Notes: generated from the sequence alone by a model not told the origin. Shown: positions 10,183 through 19,717, counted from the stretch's first letter. The stretch: 64,000 bases of DNA from Antiquaquibacter metalliresistens (GCF_029211225.1 NZ_JARGEM010000004.1:329945-393944); one strand, 5' to 3'. Numbers and translations are program-made.

Positions 10183-11151
10183 ATGCCAGTAACCCAGGAG
10201 CAGGCGACGTGGTTCGCCGACGCGTTCCAGAAGCTCGTCGCCAACGTGGACAAGGCGATCGTGGGCAAGGACGAGGTGATCCGGCTCGTGCTGACGGCGC
10301 TCGTCTCGGACGGGCACGTGCTGCTCGAGGACTTCCCCGGCACGGGCAAGACGGTGCTGGCCAAGGCGCTTGCGAACACGCTCGACGGCACGACGAGCCG
10401 CATCCAGTTCACCCCGGACTTGCTGCCCTCGGACGTGACCGGTGTGCAGATCTACGACCAGGGCAAGGGCAAGTTCGTGTTCCACCCGGGGCCCATCTTC
10501 GCCTCGATCGTGCTCGCGGACGAGATCAACCGTGCGAGCCCGAAGACCCAGTCGGCTCTCCTCGAGGTGATGGAGGAGGGTGTCGTGACCGTGGACGGCG
10601 AGGGCCACGCGGTCGGCGCCCCGTTCCTCGTGATCGCCACGCAGAACCCGGTGGAGCAGGCGGGAACCTACAAGCTGCCCGAGGCGCAGCTCGACCGATT
10701 CCTGATCAAGACGAGCCTCGGCTACCCCGACGGCAAGACCGCCGTCGCGCTGCTGATGGACTCGGCCACGCGAGCGCGCGCCTCGCTCGTGAGCCCCATC
10801 ATCAAGCCCGAGTCCATCGTGGCGATGGCGCAGCTGGCCGCTGAGGTCTTCGTTGACGAGTCGGTCATGCAGTACCTCAGCGACATCGTCGATGCCACTC
10901 GCAAGAACCGCGATGTGCTGCTGGGTGTGAGCATGCGTGGCGCGATGGCACTCGCGCGCGCCATCAAGACGTGGGCGATCACCCAGGGACGCACCTACGC
11001 GACGCCGGATGACGTGCGCGAGCTGGCTCCGCACGTGCTGGCGCACCGGCTGCTGCTGGACCCGGAGTCGGAGTTCGCCGGGGTGAAGGCGGCGGATATC
11101 ATCGCGCGCATCCTCGTGGACATCGAACCTCCCGTCTACCGCGCCGCCTGA
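10183..11151 (+). CDS. MoxR-family AAA+ ATPase
   Basis: 322 residues. The P-loop is FPGTGKT (51-57) and Walker B is in ASIVLADEIN (about 107-116), followed by a sensor-1 region (VIATQNPVEQAGTY) typical of MoxR. MoxR proteins are ATP-driven chaperones that usually work with DUF58 or von Willebrand A partners to activate or assemble complexes. The DUF58 gene starts four bases after the stop and the transglutaminase-like gene overlaps that one, so the three form the classical MoxR-DUF58-TgpA set. The client here is plausibly the giant surface proteins or the EssC-like machine (inference). Confidence 0.93.
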   Translation: MPVTQEQATWFADAFQKLVANVDKAIVGKDEVIRLVLTALVSDGHVLLEDFPGTGKTVLAKALANTLDGTTSRIQFTPDLLPSDVTGVQIYDQGKGKFVFHPGPIFASIVLADEINRASPKTQSALLEVMEEGVVTVDGEGHAVGAPFLVIATQNPVEQAGTYKLPEAQLDRFLIKTSLGYPDGKTAVALLMDSATRARASLVSPIIKPESIVAMAQLAAEVFVDESVMQYLSDIVDATRKNRDVLLGVSMRGAMALARAIKTWAITQGRTYATPDDVRELAPHVLAHRLLLDPESEFAGVKAADIIARILVDIEPPVYRAA

Positions 11152-11155
11152 GTCC

Positions 11156-12451
11156 ATGACGGCGACCACCTTCCAATCCGACAGCGGCCTGCCCGCGTCC
11201 GTCGCGCGCGCGCGAGCGGCACTCGTGCGCGCCGGCAGAGTCGCATGGACCGTGCTCGGTCCGGTGCTGCGTGCGGTGTGGCGCGTCGTGTGGCCCGTGA
11301 TCGGGGTCGTGACGCCCGCGGGGTGGATCGTGCTGGCGCTCGGGGCGCTCGCGCTCGCGCTCAGCGCCGTGTTCGGATGGCAGGAGTTCACCTACCTCGG
11401 CATGGTGCTGCTCGCCGCCTTCGTGCTCTCAGGCTTCTTCCTGTTCGGGCGCGCCTCCTACGGGGTGCTCGTCGAGCTCAACCCGCGTCGTGTCGTGGTC
11501 GGTGATCGTGCGATGGGACGCATGCTCGTCACCAATACCGGGAACCGCAACCTCCCGCCGACCCGCATGGAACTGCCGGTCGGCCGCGGTGTCGCGGAGT
11601 TCCAGCTGCCCGCGATGAAGCCGAAGCAGGAGCAGGAGGAACTCTTCGCCGTGCCCACCAACCGGCGTGCGGTCATCGTCGCCGGTCCGGCGGAGTCGGT
11701 GCGGGGCGACTCGCTGGGCCTGCTGCGGCGTGCGCTCAAGTGGGCCGAGCCGGTCGACCTGTTCGTGCATCCGCGCACCGTTCGCCTGGCCGCCAGCGCC
11801 GCTGGACTCGTGCGTGACCTCGAGGGGCAGGTCTCGAAGAAGATCACCAACAACGACATCGCCTTCCACGCACTGCGGCCGTACGTGCCCGGCGACGACC
11901 GGCGCTATGTGCACTGGCGCACCTCGGCGCGCATCGGGCAGCTCATGGTGCGCCAGTTCGAAGAGACCCGTCGCTCGCAGGTGACCATGATCCTCGCCAC
12001 GCGTGAAGACCTTTACGGCTCGGAAGACGAGTTCGAGCTCGCGATCTCGGTGACGGCCTCGATCGCGGCCCAGGTCATCCGCGACGGCACGCAGATGAAC
12101 GTCGTGAGCGAGTCCGGCGTCTGGCGCACTCAGACGGTCGTGAAGATGCTCGATTCGTCCTGCCGCATCGAACCGACGGCGAGCCGCGAGTACGCGACGG
12201 TTCGAGACTTCGCTCGGGAGCGCACGAAGCGGTTGCCGAATCCGAGCGTCGTGATGATCATCGGCGGATCGCGCATGACGACCGCGGACTACCGCAGCGT
12301 GCAGACGTTGTTCGGACAGGACACGGCGCAAGTCGCGGTGCACGTCGAGCTCGGCGCGGCGCCGAAGTTCGGTGCGGTCCAGGGCCTCACGATGATCGAG
12401 GTCGGCAGTCTCGACGACCTGTCCCGCCTCGTGCGGGGGCTCGCATCGTGA
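11156..12451 (+). CDS. DUF58-domain membrane protein
   Basis: 431 residues. Two transmembrane helices (about 55-75 and 79-98) precede the DUF58 domain with its signature RPYVPGDDRRYVHW at 241-254. DUF58 proteins have a von Willebrand A-like fold and partner MoxR ATPases. The gene sits between moxR (four-base gap) and the transglutaminase-like gene (GTGA overlap), so all three are probably translated from one mRNA. The exact function is unknown. Confidence 0.9.
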   Translation: MTATTFQSDSGLPASVARARAALVRAGRVAWTVLGPVLRAVWRVVWPVIGVVTPAGWIVLALGALALALSAVFGWQEFTYLGMVLLAAFVLSGFFLFGRASYGVLVELNPRRVVVGDRAMGRMLVTNTGNRNLPPTRMELPVGRGVAEFQLPAMKPKQEQEELFAVPTNRRAVIVAGPAESVRGDSLGLLRRALKWAEPVDLFVHPRTVRLAASAAGLVRDLEGQVSKKITNNDIAFHALRPYVPGDDRRYVHWRTSARIGQLMVRQFEETRRSQVTMILATREDLYGSEDEFELAISVTASIAAQVIRDGTQMNVVSESGVWRTQTVVKMLDSSCRIEPTASREYATVRDFARERTKRLPNPSVVMIIGGSRMTTADYRSVQTLFGQDTAQVAVHVELGAAPKFGAVQGLTMIEVGSLDDLSRLVRGLAS

Positions 12452-14796
12452 GCGCGCCGACGACCGAACGCACGCCGCCGCGCTGGCCGAGCCGCCGCGC
12501 CTGGGCGGACGTGGCGGTGCTGCTCGTGCTCACCCTGCTCGGCGTCATCGGGTTCGAGCCGTCCTTCGGCGGCTACGGATTCCTGCTCGCCGGGCTCGGC
12601 GGACTGCTCGTTGGGGCGGCCACGGGCATCCTGACCTCGGTGTTCCGGCTCGGGGCGATCATCACGGCACTCGTCGCGATCGTCGGCTTCTTCCTGTTCG
12701 GCACGCTGTTCGCGGTGCCGCACCTGGGTCTTCTCGGGTTCGTGCCGACCCTGCAGTCCCTCGCGAGCCTCGCGATCGGTTCGGTCTACGGCTGGGCCGA
12801 CATCGTGACCCTCTCCACCCCGATCGGCGCTCCGCAGTACATCGCGGTGGTGCCGTACGTGGCGACCTGGATCGTCGCGCTGCTCTCGACCACGCTCGCG
12901 TGCCGCTGGCTGCCGACCCCACCGCGCGCCGCGTGGCGGTTCGCGATCGCGCTGATCGCGCCGATCGCGCTCTATCTCGCCGGCATCCTCGTCGGCACGG
13001 ACGAGCCCTATCAGGCCGGCATCCGCGGCGTGGTCTTCGGTGTGCTCGCCCTCGTCTGGCTGGGATGGCGCAGGCCGACCGGGCAGATCGCGAGCGCCGG
13101 CGGAGGGCGACTTCGCAGCCGGAAGCTCGCCGGCACCGCGGTGATCGTGGTGGGAGCGGTCGTCGTCGGCGGTGCGGCCGCGTTCGTCACGGCCCCGCCG
13201 AAGGACGAACGCTTCGTGCTGCGCGAGGAGATCGAGCCGCCCTTCGACCCGCTCGACTATCCGAGCCCGCTGGCGGGATTCCGGCACTACACGAAGCAGG
13301 TCACCGACGACGTGCTCTTCACGGTGGAGGGCCTCGCGGTCGGCGATGTGGTGCGGCTGGCGACGCTCGACGCGTACACCGGCAAGCTCTGGAACGTCAC
13401 CGACCCCGCGACCGATGCGGCCGGCTCCGGCTCGTTCGCGCTCGTCGGTCGCGACCTGCCCGAACCCTCGCTCATCACCCCGGAGCGGCGCGACGGCGTC
13501 ACGTTCACGATCCAGGACTACGCGGACGTCTGGGTTCCGGGCGTCGGGTATCCCATCGACCTCCAGTTCACGGGCGGCGATGCCGCCGGGGCGGGCGACG
13601 ATCTGCGCTACAACAGCGCGACCGGCACGGCCGTGCTGACCTCGGGCCTCAAGGAGGGCGATCGCTACACGATCGATGCCGAGGTGCAGGAGGTCATCGC
13701 GCCGAGCGAGCTCGCGGACGCCCAGCCCGCGGCGGTCAATCTCAGCCCGGTCAACGGCGTGCCCGACATCGTGACCGTGCGTGCGCAGGAGTTCGCCGGC
13801 GACGGCGGCACGCCCATCGCGCAGTTGGAGGCGATGCGGCTCGCGCTGGTCGATTCCGGCTTCCTGAGCCACGGCCGTGCATCCGACTCGGTGCCCTCGC
13901 GCGCCGGCCACGGCGCCGACCGCATCACCGAGCTCTTCGAGCGCAACCAGATGATCGGCGATCAGGAGCAGTACGCCAGCGCGTTCGCACTGATGGCCAG
14001 ATCGCTCGGCTACCCGGCGCGGGTCGTCATGGGCTTCGCACCCGAGGTGCCCGAGGGCGGTGCCGCGGTCGAGGTCACCGGCGACGACGTGACCGCATGG
14101 GTCGAGGTCGCCTTCGACGGCGTTGGCTGGGTCGCATTCAACCCGACACCGGATGAGACGGACATCCCGCAAGACCAGGTGCCGAAGCCGCAGAGCGAGC
14201 CGCAGCCGCAGGTGCGGCAGCCACCGCGTGCGGACAACGACGAGGAAGACCTGCTCTCACCCGTCGAGCTCGAGGAGACCGAGGAGGACGAGAACGGGCT
14301 TCCGTTCAACATTCCGGGCTGGGTCTTCGTGCTCGGGCTCAGCGTGCTCATCCCGGCCGCGCTCTTCTTCATCCCGCTGCTGATCATCGGCGCGATCAAG
14401 TCGCGGCGGCTGCGCAAGCGCCGCACCACCGGCCCGCAGCACGACCGCGTTGCCGGTGCGTGGCAGGAACTGACAGACCAATACTCCGAGCTCGGATTCG
14501 AGGTGCCGCCGAAGCTCACCCGCGTGATGGTCGCCTCCCGGCTCGAGGAGCAGCTCGGCGTCGACGCGCCACGGCTCAGGCCGCTCGCGGCCGCCACCGA
14601 CGAGGCGGTGTTCTCGGGCGACGACGTCGACGACGCGCGCAGCGACACGGTGTGGACCGAGTCGATGGCGGCCGTCGAGGTCGCGCGCGGCGCGGTGACT
14701 GCGAGCCGACGGCTTCTCAGCAGGTTCCGCATCCGCAGCGCGAGGGACTGGGTCGCTCGCGCGGCACGATCGACCAAACCCGAAGGCAGGCGATGA
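12448..14796 (+). CDS. Transglutaminase-like membrane protein with lost catalytic triad
   Basis: 782 residues, GTG start overlapping the DUF58 stop. The N-terminal third holds several transmembrane helices, residues about 255-600 form an extracytoplasmic region, and one more helix lies at about 625-650, followed by a cytoplasmic tail: the TgpA layout. The transglutaminase core is recognisable (EQYASAFALMARSLGYPARV), but the residues that normally form Cys-His-Asp are Gln506 (GDQEQY where GxCxxY/F is expected), Thr549 (TAWVEV for HAWVEV) and Asn565 (FNPTPD for FDPTPD). It is probably not an active transglutaminase or protease but a binding or scaffold protein. The neighbouring genes are intact, so simple decay is unlikely. 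Confidence 0.88.
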   Translation: MSAPTTERTPPRWPSRRAWADVAVLLVLTLLGVIGFEPSFGGYGFLLAGLGGLLVGAATGILTSVFRLGAIITALVAIVGFFLFGTLFAVPHLGLLGFVPTLQSLASLAIGSVYGWADIVTLSTPIGAPQYIAVVPYVATWIVALLSTTLACRWLPTPPRAAWRFAIALIAPIALYLAGILVGTDEPYQAGIRGVVFGVLALVWLGWRRPTGQIASAGGGRLRSRKLAGTAVIVVGAVVVGGAAAFVTAPPKDERFVLREEIEPPFDPLDYPSPLAGFRHYTKQVTDDVLFTVEGLAVGDVVRLATLDAYTGKLWNVTDPATDAAGSGSFALVGRDLPEPSLITPERRDGVTFTIQDYADVWVPGVGYPIDLQFTGGDAAGAGDDLRYNSATGTAVLTSGLKEGDRYTIDAEVQEVIAPSELADAQPAAVNLSPVNGVPDIVTVRAQEFAGDGGTPIAQLEAMRLALVDSGFLSHGRASDSVPSRAGHGADRITELFERNQMIGDQEQYASAFALMARSLGYPARVVMGFAPEVPEGGAAVEVTGDDVTAWVEVAFDGVGWVAFNPTPDETDIPQDQVPKPQSEPQPQVRQPPRADNDEEDLLSPVELEETEEDENGLPFNIPGWVFVLGLSVLIPAALFFIPLLIIGAIKSRRLRKRRTTGPQHDRVAGAWQELTDQYSELGFEVPPKLTRVMVASRLEEQLGVDAPRLRPLAAATDEAVFSGDDVDDARSDTVWTESMAAVEVARGAVTASRRLLSRFRIRSARDWVARAARSTKPEGRR

Positions 14797-17700
14797 AGCT
14801 CAAACTCACCCTCCAGCGTCCCTCCGGGCCCGAGGCCGACATCGTCGTGACGACGGATGCCGCGGCCACCGTCGGGGACGTGGCATCCGTGATCGCCGCC
14901 ACCGACCCGCAGCGCGCGAAGACGCCGCCCACGGCATCGACGCTGCGGATCGTCGACCCCTCGGGCGCGTTCACAGTGCTCGAGCCGGACGTCGCGATCG
15001 GCGAGTCGTCGGTGGGGTCGGGGGCGAGCGTCGCGATCGTCGCACCGGGTTCGGCGCCCGCGGCCAAGCCCGTGACCGCGGTGACGCTCACCGTGATCGA
15101 GGGCCCGGACCGAGGCAAGACCTTCGACCTGACGGTCGGCACGCGTTACCTGGGGCGCGACGCTGCTCTCTCCGACGTGGTGCTGAACGATCCGCTCGTC
15201 TCGAAGCGGCACGCTCGCCTCGACGTGTTCAGCCAGTCGATCCGGTTCGTCGACCTCAACTCGGCCAACGGCCTGGAGGTCGACGGCGGGCTCGTCAGCC
15301 GCGTCGACCTCGAGAACGGCGGCACGGTTCGCGTCGGCGACACGGTGCTGCAGGCCGTGATCGCCGAAGCGGATGCCGCGGCGCCCCTGCAGCACGAGGG
15401 CCCCATCGCCCTCACGCGCTCCCCGCGGGTCGACCGCCGCTACCCCGGCCAGAAGCTCGTCGGTCCGCTGTTTCCGAGCGAGGTGGACAAGCAACCCTTC
15501 CCGTGGCTCGTGCTCGCCGCGCCGCTCATCCTCGGCCCCGTGATGTTCATGGTCACGGGAAACCCCACGTCCCTCATCTTCATCGCGATGTCGCCACTGC
15601 TGGTGGCCGGCAACTTCCTGGCCCAGCGTGCGACGCGCAACCGCAAGCGCAAGCTGGATTTCGCCAAGTTCGACGAGCGCTACGAGGACCTCGCGACGAC
15701 TCTCGCCGCCGAGCGCGAGCTCGAACGCGCCGTGCGCCAGGCGGAGACCCCCGGCACCCGCGAGGTCTACGACGACGCCATGCGCCTCGGTCCGCTGCTG
15801 TGGACGCGACGGCCGGAGCACTGGCAGTTCCTGACGCTGAACCTCGGCCGGGGCATCCTGCCCTCGCGCACCACGGTGACCCTCAACGGCGAGGAGAACG
15901 CGCTGCCCGAGCCGCTCAAGCGCATGAAGTCGCTCATCGACCAGTACGAGGAGATCGACGAGGTGCCGGTCGCGGAGAACCTGTTCTTCGCCGGCGCCCT
16001 CGGCGTGGTCGGACCCACGGACGCCGCGGCCGGGTACGCCCGCGGCCTCGTCGTGCAGGCGACCGGCCTGCACTCCCCGTCGGAGCTCGTAGTCGCCGCG
16101 ATCGTGAGCCCGGGCTGGACGGCCGAGTTCGAGTGGCTGAAGTGGCTGCCGCACACCGCCTCGGCGCACAGCCCGATCTCCGCCCCGCACCTGGCCAACA
16201 GTGCGGCAACCGGCAACGCCCTGCTCTCCGCGCTCGAGGAACTGGTCGCGGCGCGGTCGAAGAAGCGGTCGGAACGCGGGGCGGTGGCGATCCGCGACTC
16301 GGCGATCGTCGCGGGCGCGAACGCGGGGGAGGGTGGCAAGTCCACCGCGCCGCCGCCGTCGGCGACTCCGGCGATCCTGCTCGTGGTCTCCGACGACGCA
16401 CCGGTGGATCACGCGCGCCTCGTGCAGATGGCCGAAGACGCCGCGGATGCCGGAGTCTTCCCGATCTGGGTCTCGCAGACCTCGAGCGCGCTGCCCGCCG
16501 TCGCCCGCACGTTCGTCACCACCGGCGCCGACGACCACGCCAGCGTCGGGTTCGTGCGCGTCGGTGAACCGGACATCGCCGTGCGACCGGAGCCCGTGTC
16601 GCGCCCCGAGGCGCTCGCCTTCGGCAAGCGGCTCGCTCCCGTCTTCGACGCCGGTGCAATGCTGCAGGACTCGAGCGACCTGCCGCGCACCATCTCCACG
16701 CTGAGCCTGCTGGGGCCGGAGATCGCGGTCAACCCCGAGGTGTCCATCGAGCGCTGGCGACAGAACGACTCCATCCACGACCGCAGTGGTGTGCTCAAGC
16801 CCCGACGTGCGGGCCGGCTGCGGGCGATCGTCGGCCAGTCCGGCGTCGACGCCATGCACCTCGACCTGCGCAACCAGGGTCCGCACGCGCTGGTCGGCGG
16901 CACGACGGGGGCCGGCAAGTCGGAGTTCCTGCAGGCCTGGGTGCTCGGCATGGCGGCGGAGAGCAGCCCCGATCGGGTGACCTTCCTGTTCGTCGACTAC
17001 AAGGGCGGCTCGGCGTTCGCCGACTGCGTCAACCTGCCGCACTGCGTCGGCCTCGTCACCGACCTCTCGCCCCACCTCGTGCGCCGCGCCCTCACGAGCC
17101 TGCGCGCCGAACTGCGACACCGCGAGCACCTCTTCAACCGCAAGAAGGTCAAAGACCTCATCGAATTCGAGAAGACCGGCGACCCCGAGGCTCCGCCGGC
17201 GCTCGTGCTGGTCATCGACGAGTTCGCGGCGCTGGCCAAGGAGGTGCCGGAGTTCGTCGACGGCGTCGTGGATATCGCCCAGCGCGGACGATCGCTGGGC
17301 ATCCACCTCATCATGGCGACGCAGCGACCGGCGGGTGTGATCAAGGACAACCTGCGCGCGAACACGAACCTGCGCATCGCGCTGCGCATGGCCGACGAGT
17401 CGGATTCCATGGATGTCGTGGGCGAGAAGATCGCCGCGAGCTTCGATCCGGCGATCCCGGGCCGCGCGATCGCGAAGACCGGTCCTGGTCGACTCACCGC
17501 CTTCCAGTCGGCGTACGCGGGCGGCTGGACCACGGATGAGCCCGTGCGGCCGGCGATCGAGGTCGCCGCCCTGCGGTTCGGCGTCGAGGTGGCATGGGAG
17601 TCATCCGACGGCGCCAAGCAGGACACCCCGACGGATCAGGGGCCGACCGACCAGACGCGGCTCGTGAAGACGCTCATCGCCGCAGCGAAGGCCGCCGCGA

Positions 17701-19250
17701 TCCCGGCACCGCGCCGTCCGTGGCTCGATGAGCTCGCTCCCGCGTTCGACGTCACGAAGCTGCGCCAGCGCACCGACACCGAGCTCGTGCTCGGCGTCAG
17801 CGACATCCCGGAGGAGCAGCGGCAGGATGTCGCGGTCTTCCGCCCCGACACCGACGGGCACCTCGCCGTCTACGGCACCGGCGGCTCGGGCAAGACCGTC
17901 ACGCTGCGCACGCTCGCCGCGGTCGCGGGCATCACTCCGCGCGGCGGGCCGGTGGACGTCTACGCGCTCGACTTCGCCGGTAACGGCCTGAAGATGCTCG
18001 AGACCCTGCCGCACGTCGGCTCGGTGATCGCCGGTGACGACGTGGAGCGCGTCGTGCGACTGCTGCGCACGTTGCGCGACGAGCTCTCGGCGCGTTCCGA
18101 GCGCTACTCCGCGGTGAACGCCTCGACGATCACCGAGTACCGCGCGCTCGCCGGCAAGCCGGAGGAGCCGCGCATCCTGCTGCTCGTCGACGGGTTCCCG
18201 GCGTTCCGCACCGACTTCGAGGCGACCGGCGCGACCGCGCCGTGGTACGCCGTGTTCCTCGACCTGCTGGCCGAGGGACGCCAGGTCGGCATCCACGTGG
18301 CGATCACCGCCGACCGGTCGGGCAGCGTCTCGACCGCCGTGAGTTCCGCGATCCAGAAGCGGGTCGTGCTGCGCATGGCCGACGACACGAGCTACGCGAT
18401 TCTCGACGCCCCCAAGGACGTGCTCGACAGCAGCTCGCCTCCCGGTCGCGCGGTGGTCGACGGGCGCGAGACCCAGATCGCCGTCGTGGGCGGCAGCCCG
18501 AACACGGTCGAGCAGTCCAAGGCGACCACCGCGCTCGGGGAGGCCATCGCCAGAACCGGGCGTGCCGCCGCGAAGCCGGTGGGGTCGCTGCCGCGCGAGT
18601 ACGCGGCATCCACGCTGCCCGATTCGATCGGCGGGATGCCCGTGCTCGGTCTTTCCGACGTCGACCTCGGGCCCGTGGGCTTCGACCCGGTCGGCGCGTT
18701 CCTGCTCGGCGGGCCACCCGCGAGCGGTCGCTCGAACGCCCTGCGTTGGCTCGTGCAGAGCGTGGGCAGGGCGGGCGCGACGAAGACCTACTACCTCGGG
18801 AACCCGCGATCGGAACTCGCGAACGCGCCCGGCTGGGCCGCGGTCGCCCGCACCCTCGACGAGGTCGGCGAGCTCGCCCGCACCCTGACGGCGGAGGTGG
18901 GCAAGGCCAAGGACGAGCCTCGCATCGTGGTCGTCGTCGAGGGGATCGGAGACTTCCTGTCGACGGCGGCGGACAGTGCGCTGGTGGAGCTCATCAAGGC
19001 GATCAAGCGGTCGAACCACGTGCTGATCGCCGAGGCGGAGACCGCGGCGTGGAACTCGTCCTGGCCGCTGCTGGCGGAGGTGAAGGCGGCCCGAACCGGC
19101 CTGCTGCTGCAGCCGGAGACCATGGAGGGCGAGCTCGTGCTGCGCACCGCGTTCCCGCGGGTCGCGCGTGCGGACTTCCCCGTGGGGAGGGGTTTCTTCG
19201 TCGCGCGCGGGAAGGTGGTGCGCGTGCAGCTGCCCGTCGTCGAAGGGTAG
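14793..19250 (+). CDS. FHA-containing EssC/EccC-like FtsK-SpoIIIE ATPase
   Basis: 1,485 residues from ATG 14793, which overlaps the previous stop (ATGA); an upstream extension of the frame is unlikely. Residues 1-90 form an N-terminal domain of FHA- or ubiquitin-like size. A classical FHA domain spans about 97-190 (GR at 121-122, SKRH 137-140, N159). Two transmembrane helices lie at about 236-275. Three FtsK-type ATPase domains follow: an intact P-loop GTTGAGKS (703-710) with D809-E810; a second, GTGGSGKT (1028-1035), whose Walker B reads LLVDGF; and a third with Arg1313 replacing the P-loop Lys. FHA-TM-TM-ATPase is the layout of Firmicutes EssC/YukBA rather than mycobacterial EccC. It should drive export of the WXG100-type proteins encoded next. 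Confidence 0.9.
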   Translation: MKLKLTLQRPSGPEADIVVTTDAAATVGDVASVIAATDPQRAKTPPTASTLRIVDPSGAFTVLEPDVAIGESSVGSGASVAIVAPGSAPAAKPVTAVTLTVIEGPDRGKTFDLTVGTRYLGRDAALSDVVLNDPLVSKRHARLDVFSQSIRFVDLNSANGLEVDGGLVSRVDLENGGTVRVGDTVLQAVIAEADAAAPLQHEGPIALTRSPRVDRRYPGQKLVGPLFPSEVDKQPFPWLVLAAPLILGPVMFMVTGNPTSLIFIAMSPLLVAGNFLAQRATRNRKRKLDFAKFDERYEDLATTLAAERELERAVRQAETPGTREVYDDAMRLGPLLWTRRPEHWQFLTLNLGRGILPSRTTVTLNGEENALPEPLKRMKSLIDQYEEIDEVPVAENLFFAGALGVVGPTDAAAGYARGLVVQATGLHSPSELVVAAIVSPGWTAEFEWLKWLPHTASAHSPISAPHLANSAATGNALLSALEELVAARSKKRSERGAVAIRDSAIVAGANAGEGGKSTAPPPSATPAILLVVSDDAPVDHARLVQMAEDAADAGVFPIWVSQTSSALPAVARTFVTTGADDHASVGFVRVGEPDIAVRPEPVSRPEALAFGKRLAPVFDAGAMLQDSSDLPRTISTLSLLGPEIAVNPEVSIERWRQNDSIHDRSGVLKPRRAGRLRAIVGQSGVDAMHLDLRNQGPHALVGGTTGAGKSEFLQAWVLGMAAESSPDRVTFLFVDYKGGSAFADCVNLPHCVGLVTDLSPHLVRRALTSLRAELRHREHLFNRKKVKDLIEFEKTGDPEAPPALVLVIDEFAALAKEVPEFVDGVVDIAQRGRSLGIHLIMATQRPAGVIKDNLRANTNLRIALRMADESDSMDVVGEKIAASFDPAIPGRAIAKTGPGRLTAFQSAYAGGWTTDEPVRPAIEVAALRFGVEVAWESSDGAKQDTPTDQGPTDQTRLVKTLIAAAKAAAIPAPRRPWLDELAPAFDVTKLRQRTDTELVLGVSDIPEEQRQDVAVFRPDTDGHLAVYGTGGSGKTVTLRTLAAVAGITPRGGPVDVYALDFAGNGLKMLETLPHVGSVIAGDDVERVVRLLRTLRDELSARSERYSAVNASTITEYRALAGKPEEPRILLLVDGFPAFRTDFEATGATAPWYAVFLDLLAEGRQVGIHVAITADRSGSVSTAVSSAIQKRVVLRMADDTSYAILDAPKDVLDSSSPPGRAVVDGRETQIAVVGGSPNTVEQSKATTALGEAIARTGRAAAKPVGSLPREYAASTLPDSIGGMPVLGLSDVDLGPVGFDPVGAFLLGGPPASGRSNALRWLVQSVGRAGATKTYYLGNPRSELANAPGWAAVARTLDEVGELARTLTAEVGKAKDEPRIVVVVEGIGDFLSTAADSALVELIKAIKRSNHVLIAEAETAAWNSSWPLLAEVKAARTGLLLQPETMEGELVLRTAFPRVARADFPVGRGFFVARGKVVRVQLPVVEG

Positions 19251-19254
19251 CGGG

Positions 19255-19280
19255 GTCGATGGGGACCGGTCCCCATCGAC
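19255..19280 (+). terminator. 26-bp perfect palindrome after the EssC-like gene
   Basis: The half-site GTCGATGGGGACC is followed at once by its exact reverse complement, five bases past the stop codon. It can form a strong stem and probably ends the moxR-essC transcript, leaving the WXG100 gene to its own promoter. Binding by a dimeric protein is an alternative. Confidence 0.6.
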
Positions 19281-19298
19281 AGAGGAAATCTCGGCAAT

Positions 19299-19304
19299 TA
19301 GATT
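19299..19304 (+). promoter_or_regulatory. Putative -10 box of the WXG100 gene
   Basis: TAGATT lies in an AT-richer patch after the palindrome and 55 bases before the start codon. That leaves a leader of about 48 bases containing a strong ribosome site (AAGGGGA, 19346-19352). Confidence 0.4.
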
Positions 19305-19359
19305 CGAACCATCCACAAGGCCGCGCAAGAGGTGCGGCGGACACTAAGGGGAACTCGTC

Positions 19360-19653
19360 ATGAGCAACATCAACGTCAGCTACGACAGCATCAACAACGC
19401 CGCCAGCCGCCTCGACCAGGGCCGCGATGAGCTCACGATGAAGGTGCAGGAGCTCAACGCCCTCATCAACAGCCTCGTCGGCGAGGGCTTCGTCACCTCG
19501 CAGGCCTCGGGCGCCTACCAGGCCGCGTTCGAGAACTACTCGAACGGCGCCAAGCAGACGATCGACGGTCTCACCGGGCTGTCGAACTTCCTGCGCAAGA
19601 CCGCGCAGACGCTGCAGGAGACCGACCAGGCGATCGCATCGGCCATTCAGTAG
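19360..19653 (+). CDS. WXG100-family (ESAT-6-like) protein
   Basis: 97 residues, the standard length, predicted as a helical hairpin. The loop, normally WxG, reads GEGFVTSQASGAYQAAFENY, so Trp is absent but the downstream GAYxxxF-type pattern of WXG100 proteins remains. No Cys and no YxxxD/E tail are present, which resembles Firmicutes substrates more than mycobacterial ones. It follows the EssC-like gene and has a strong ribosome site (AAGGGGA, seven bases from ATG), consistent with abundant expression. It is probably a secreted substrate or partner of the upstream ATPase. Confidence 0.85.
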   Translation: MSNINVSYDSINNAASRLDQGRDELTMKVQELNALINSLVGEGFVTSQASGAYQAAFENYSNGAKQTIDGLTGLSNFLRKTAQTLQETDQAIASAIQ

Positions 19654-19667
19654 TCGTCGGTTTCAGC

Positions 19668-19697
19668 GGGGCCGGTCCGTCTCGTGCGGGCCGGCCC
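19668..19697 (+). terminator. GC-rich hairpin after the WXG100 gene
   Basis: GGGCCGG (19668-19674) pairs with CCGGCCC (19691-19697) between the WXG100 gene and the next small gene. It could terminate transcription partially and keep WXG100 expression above that of the downstream genes. Confidence 0.45.
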
Positions 19698-19717
19698 GCG
19701 GGTTCTAGGGGTGTGTC

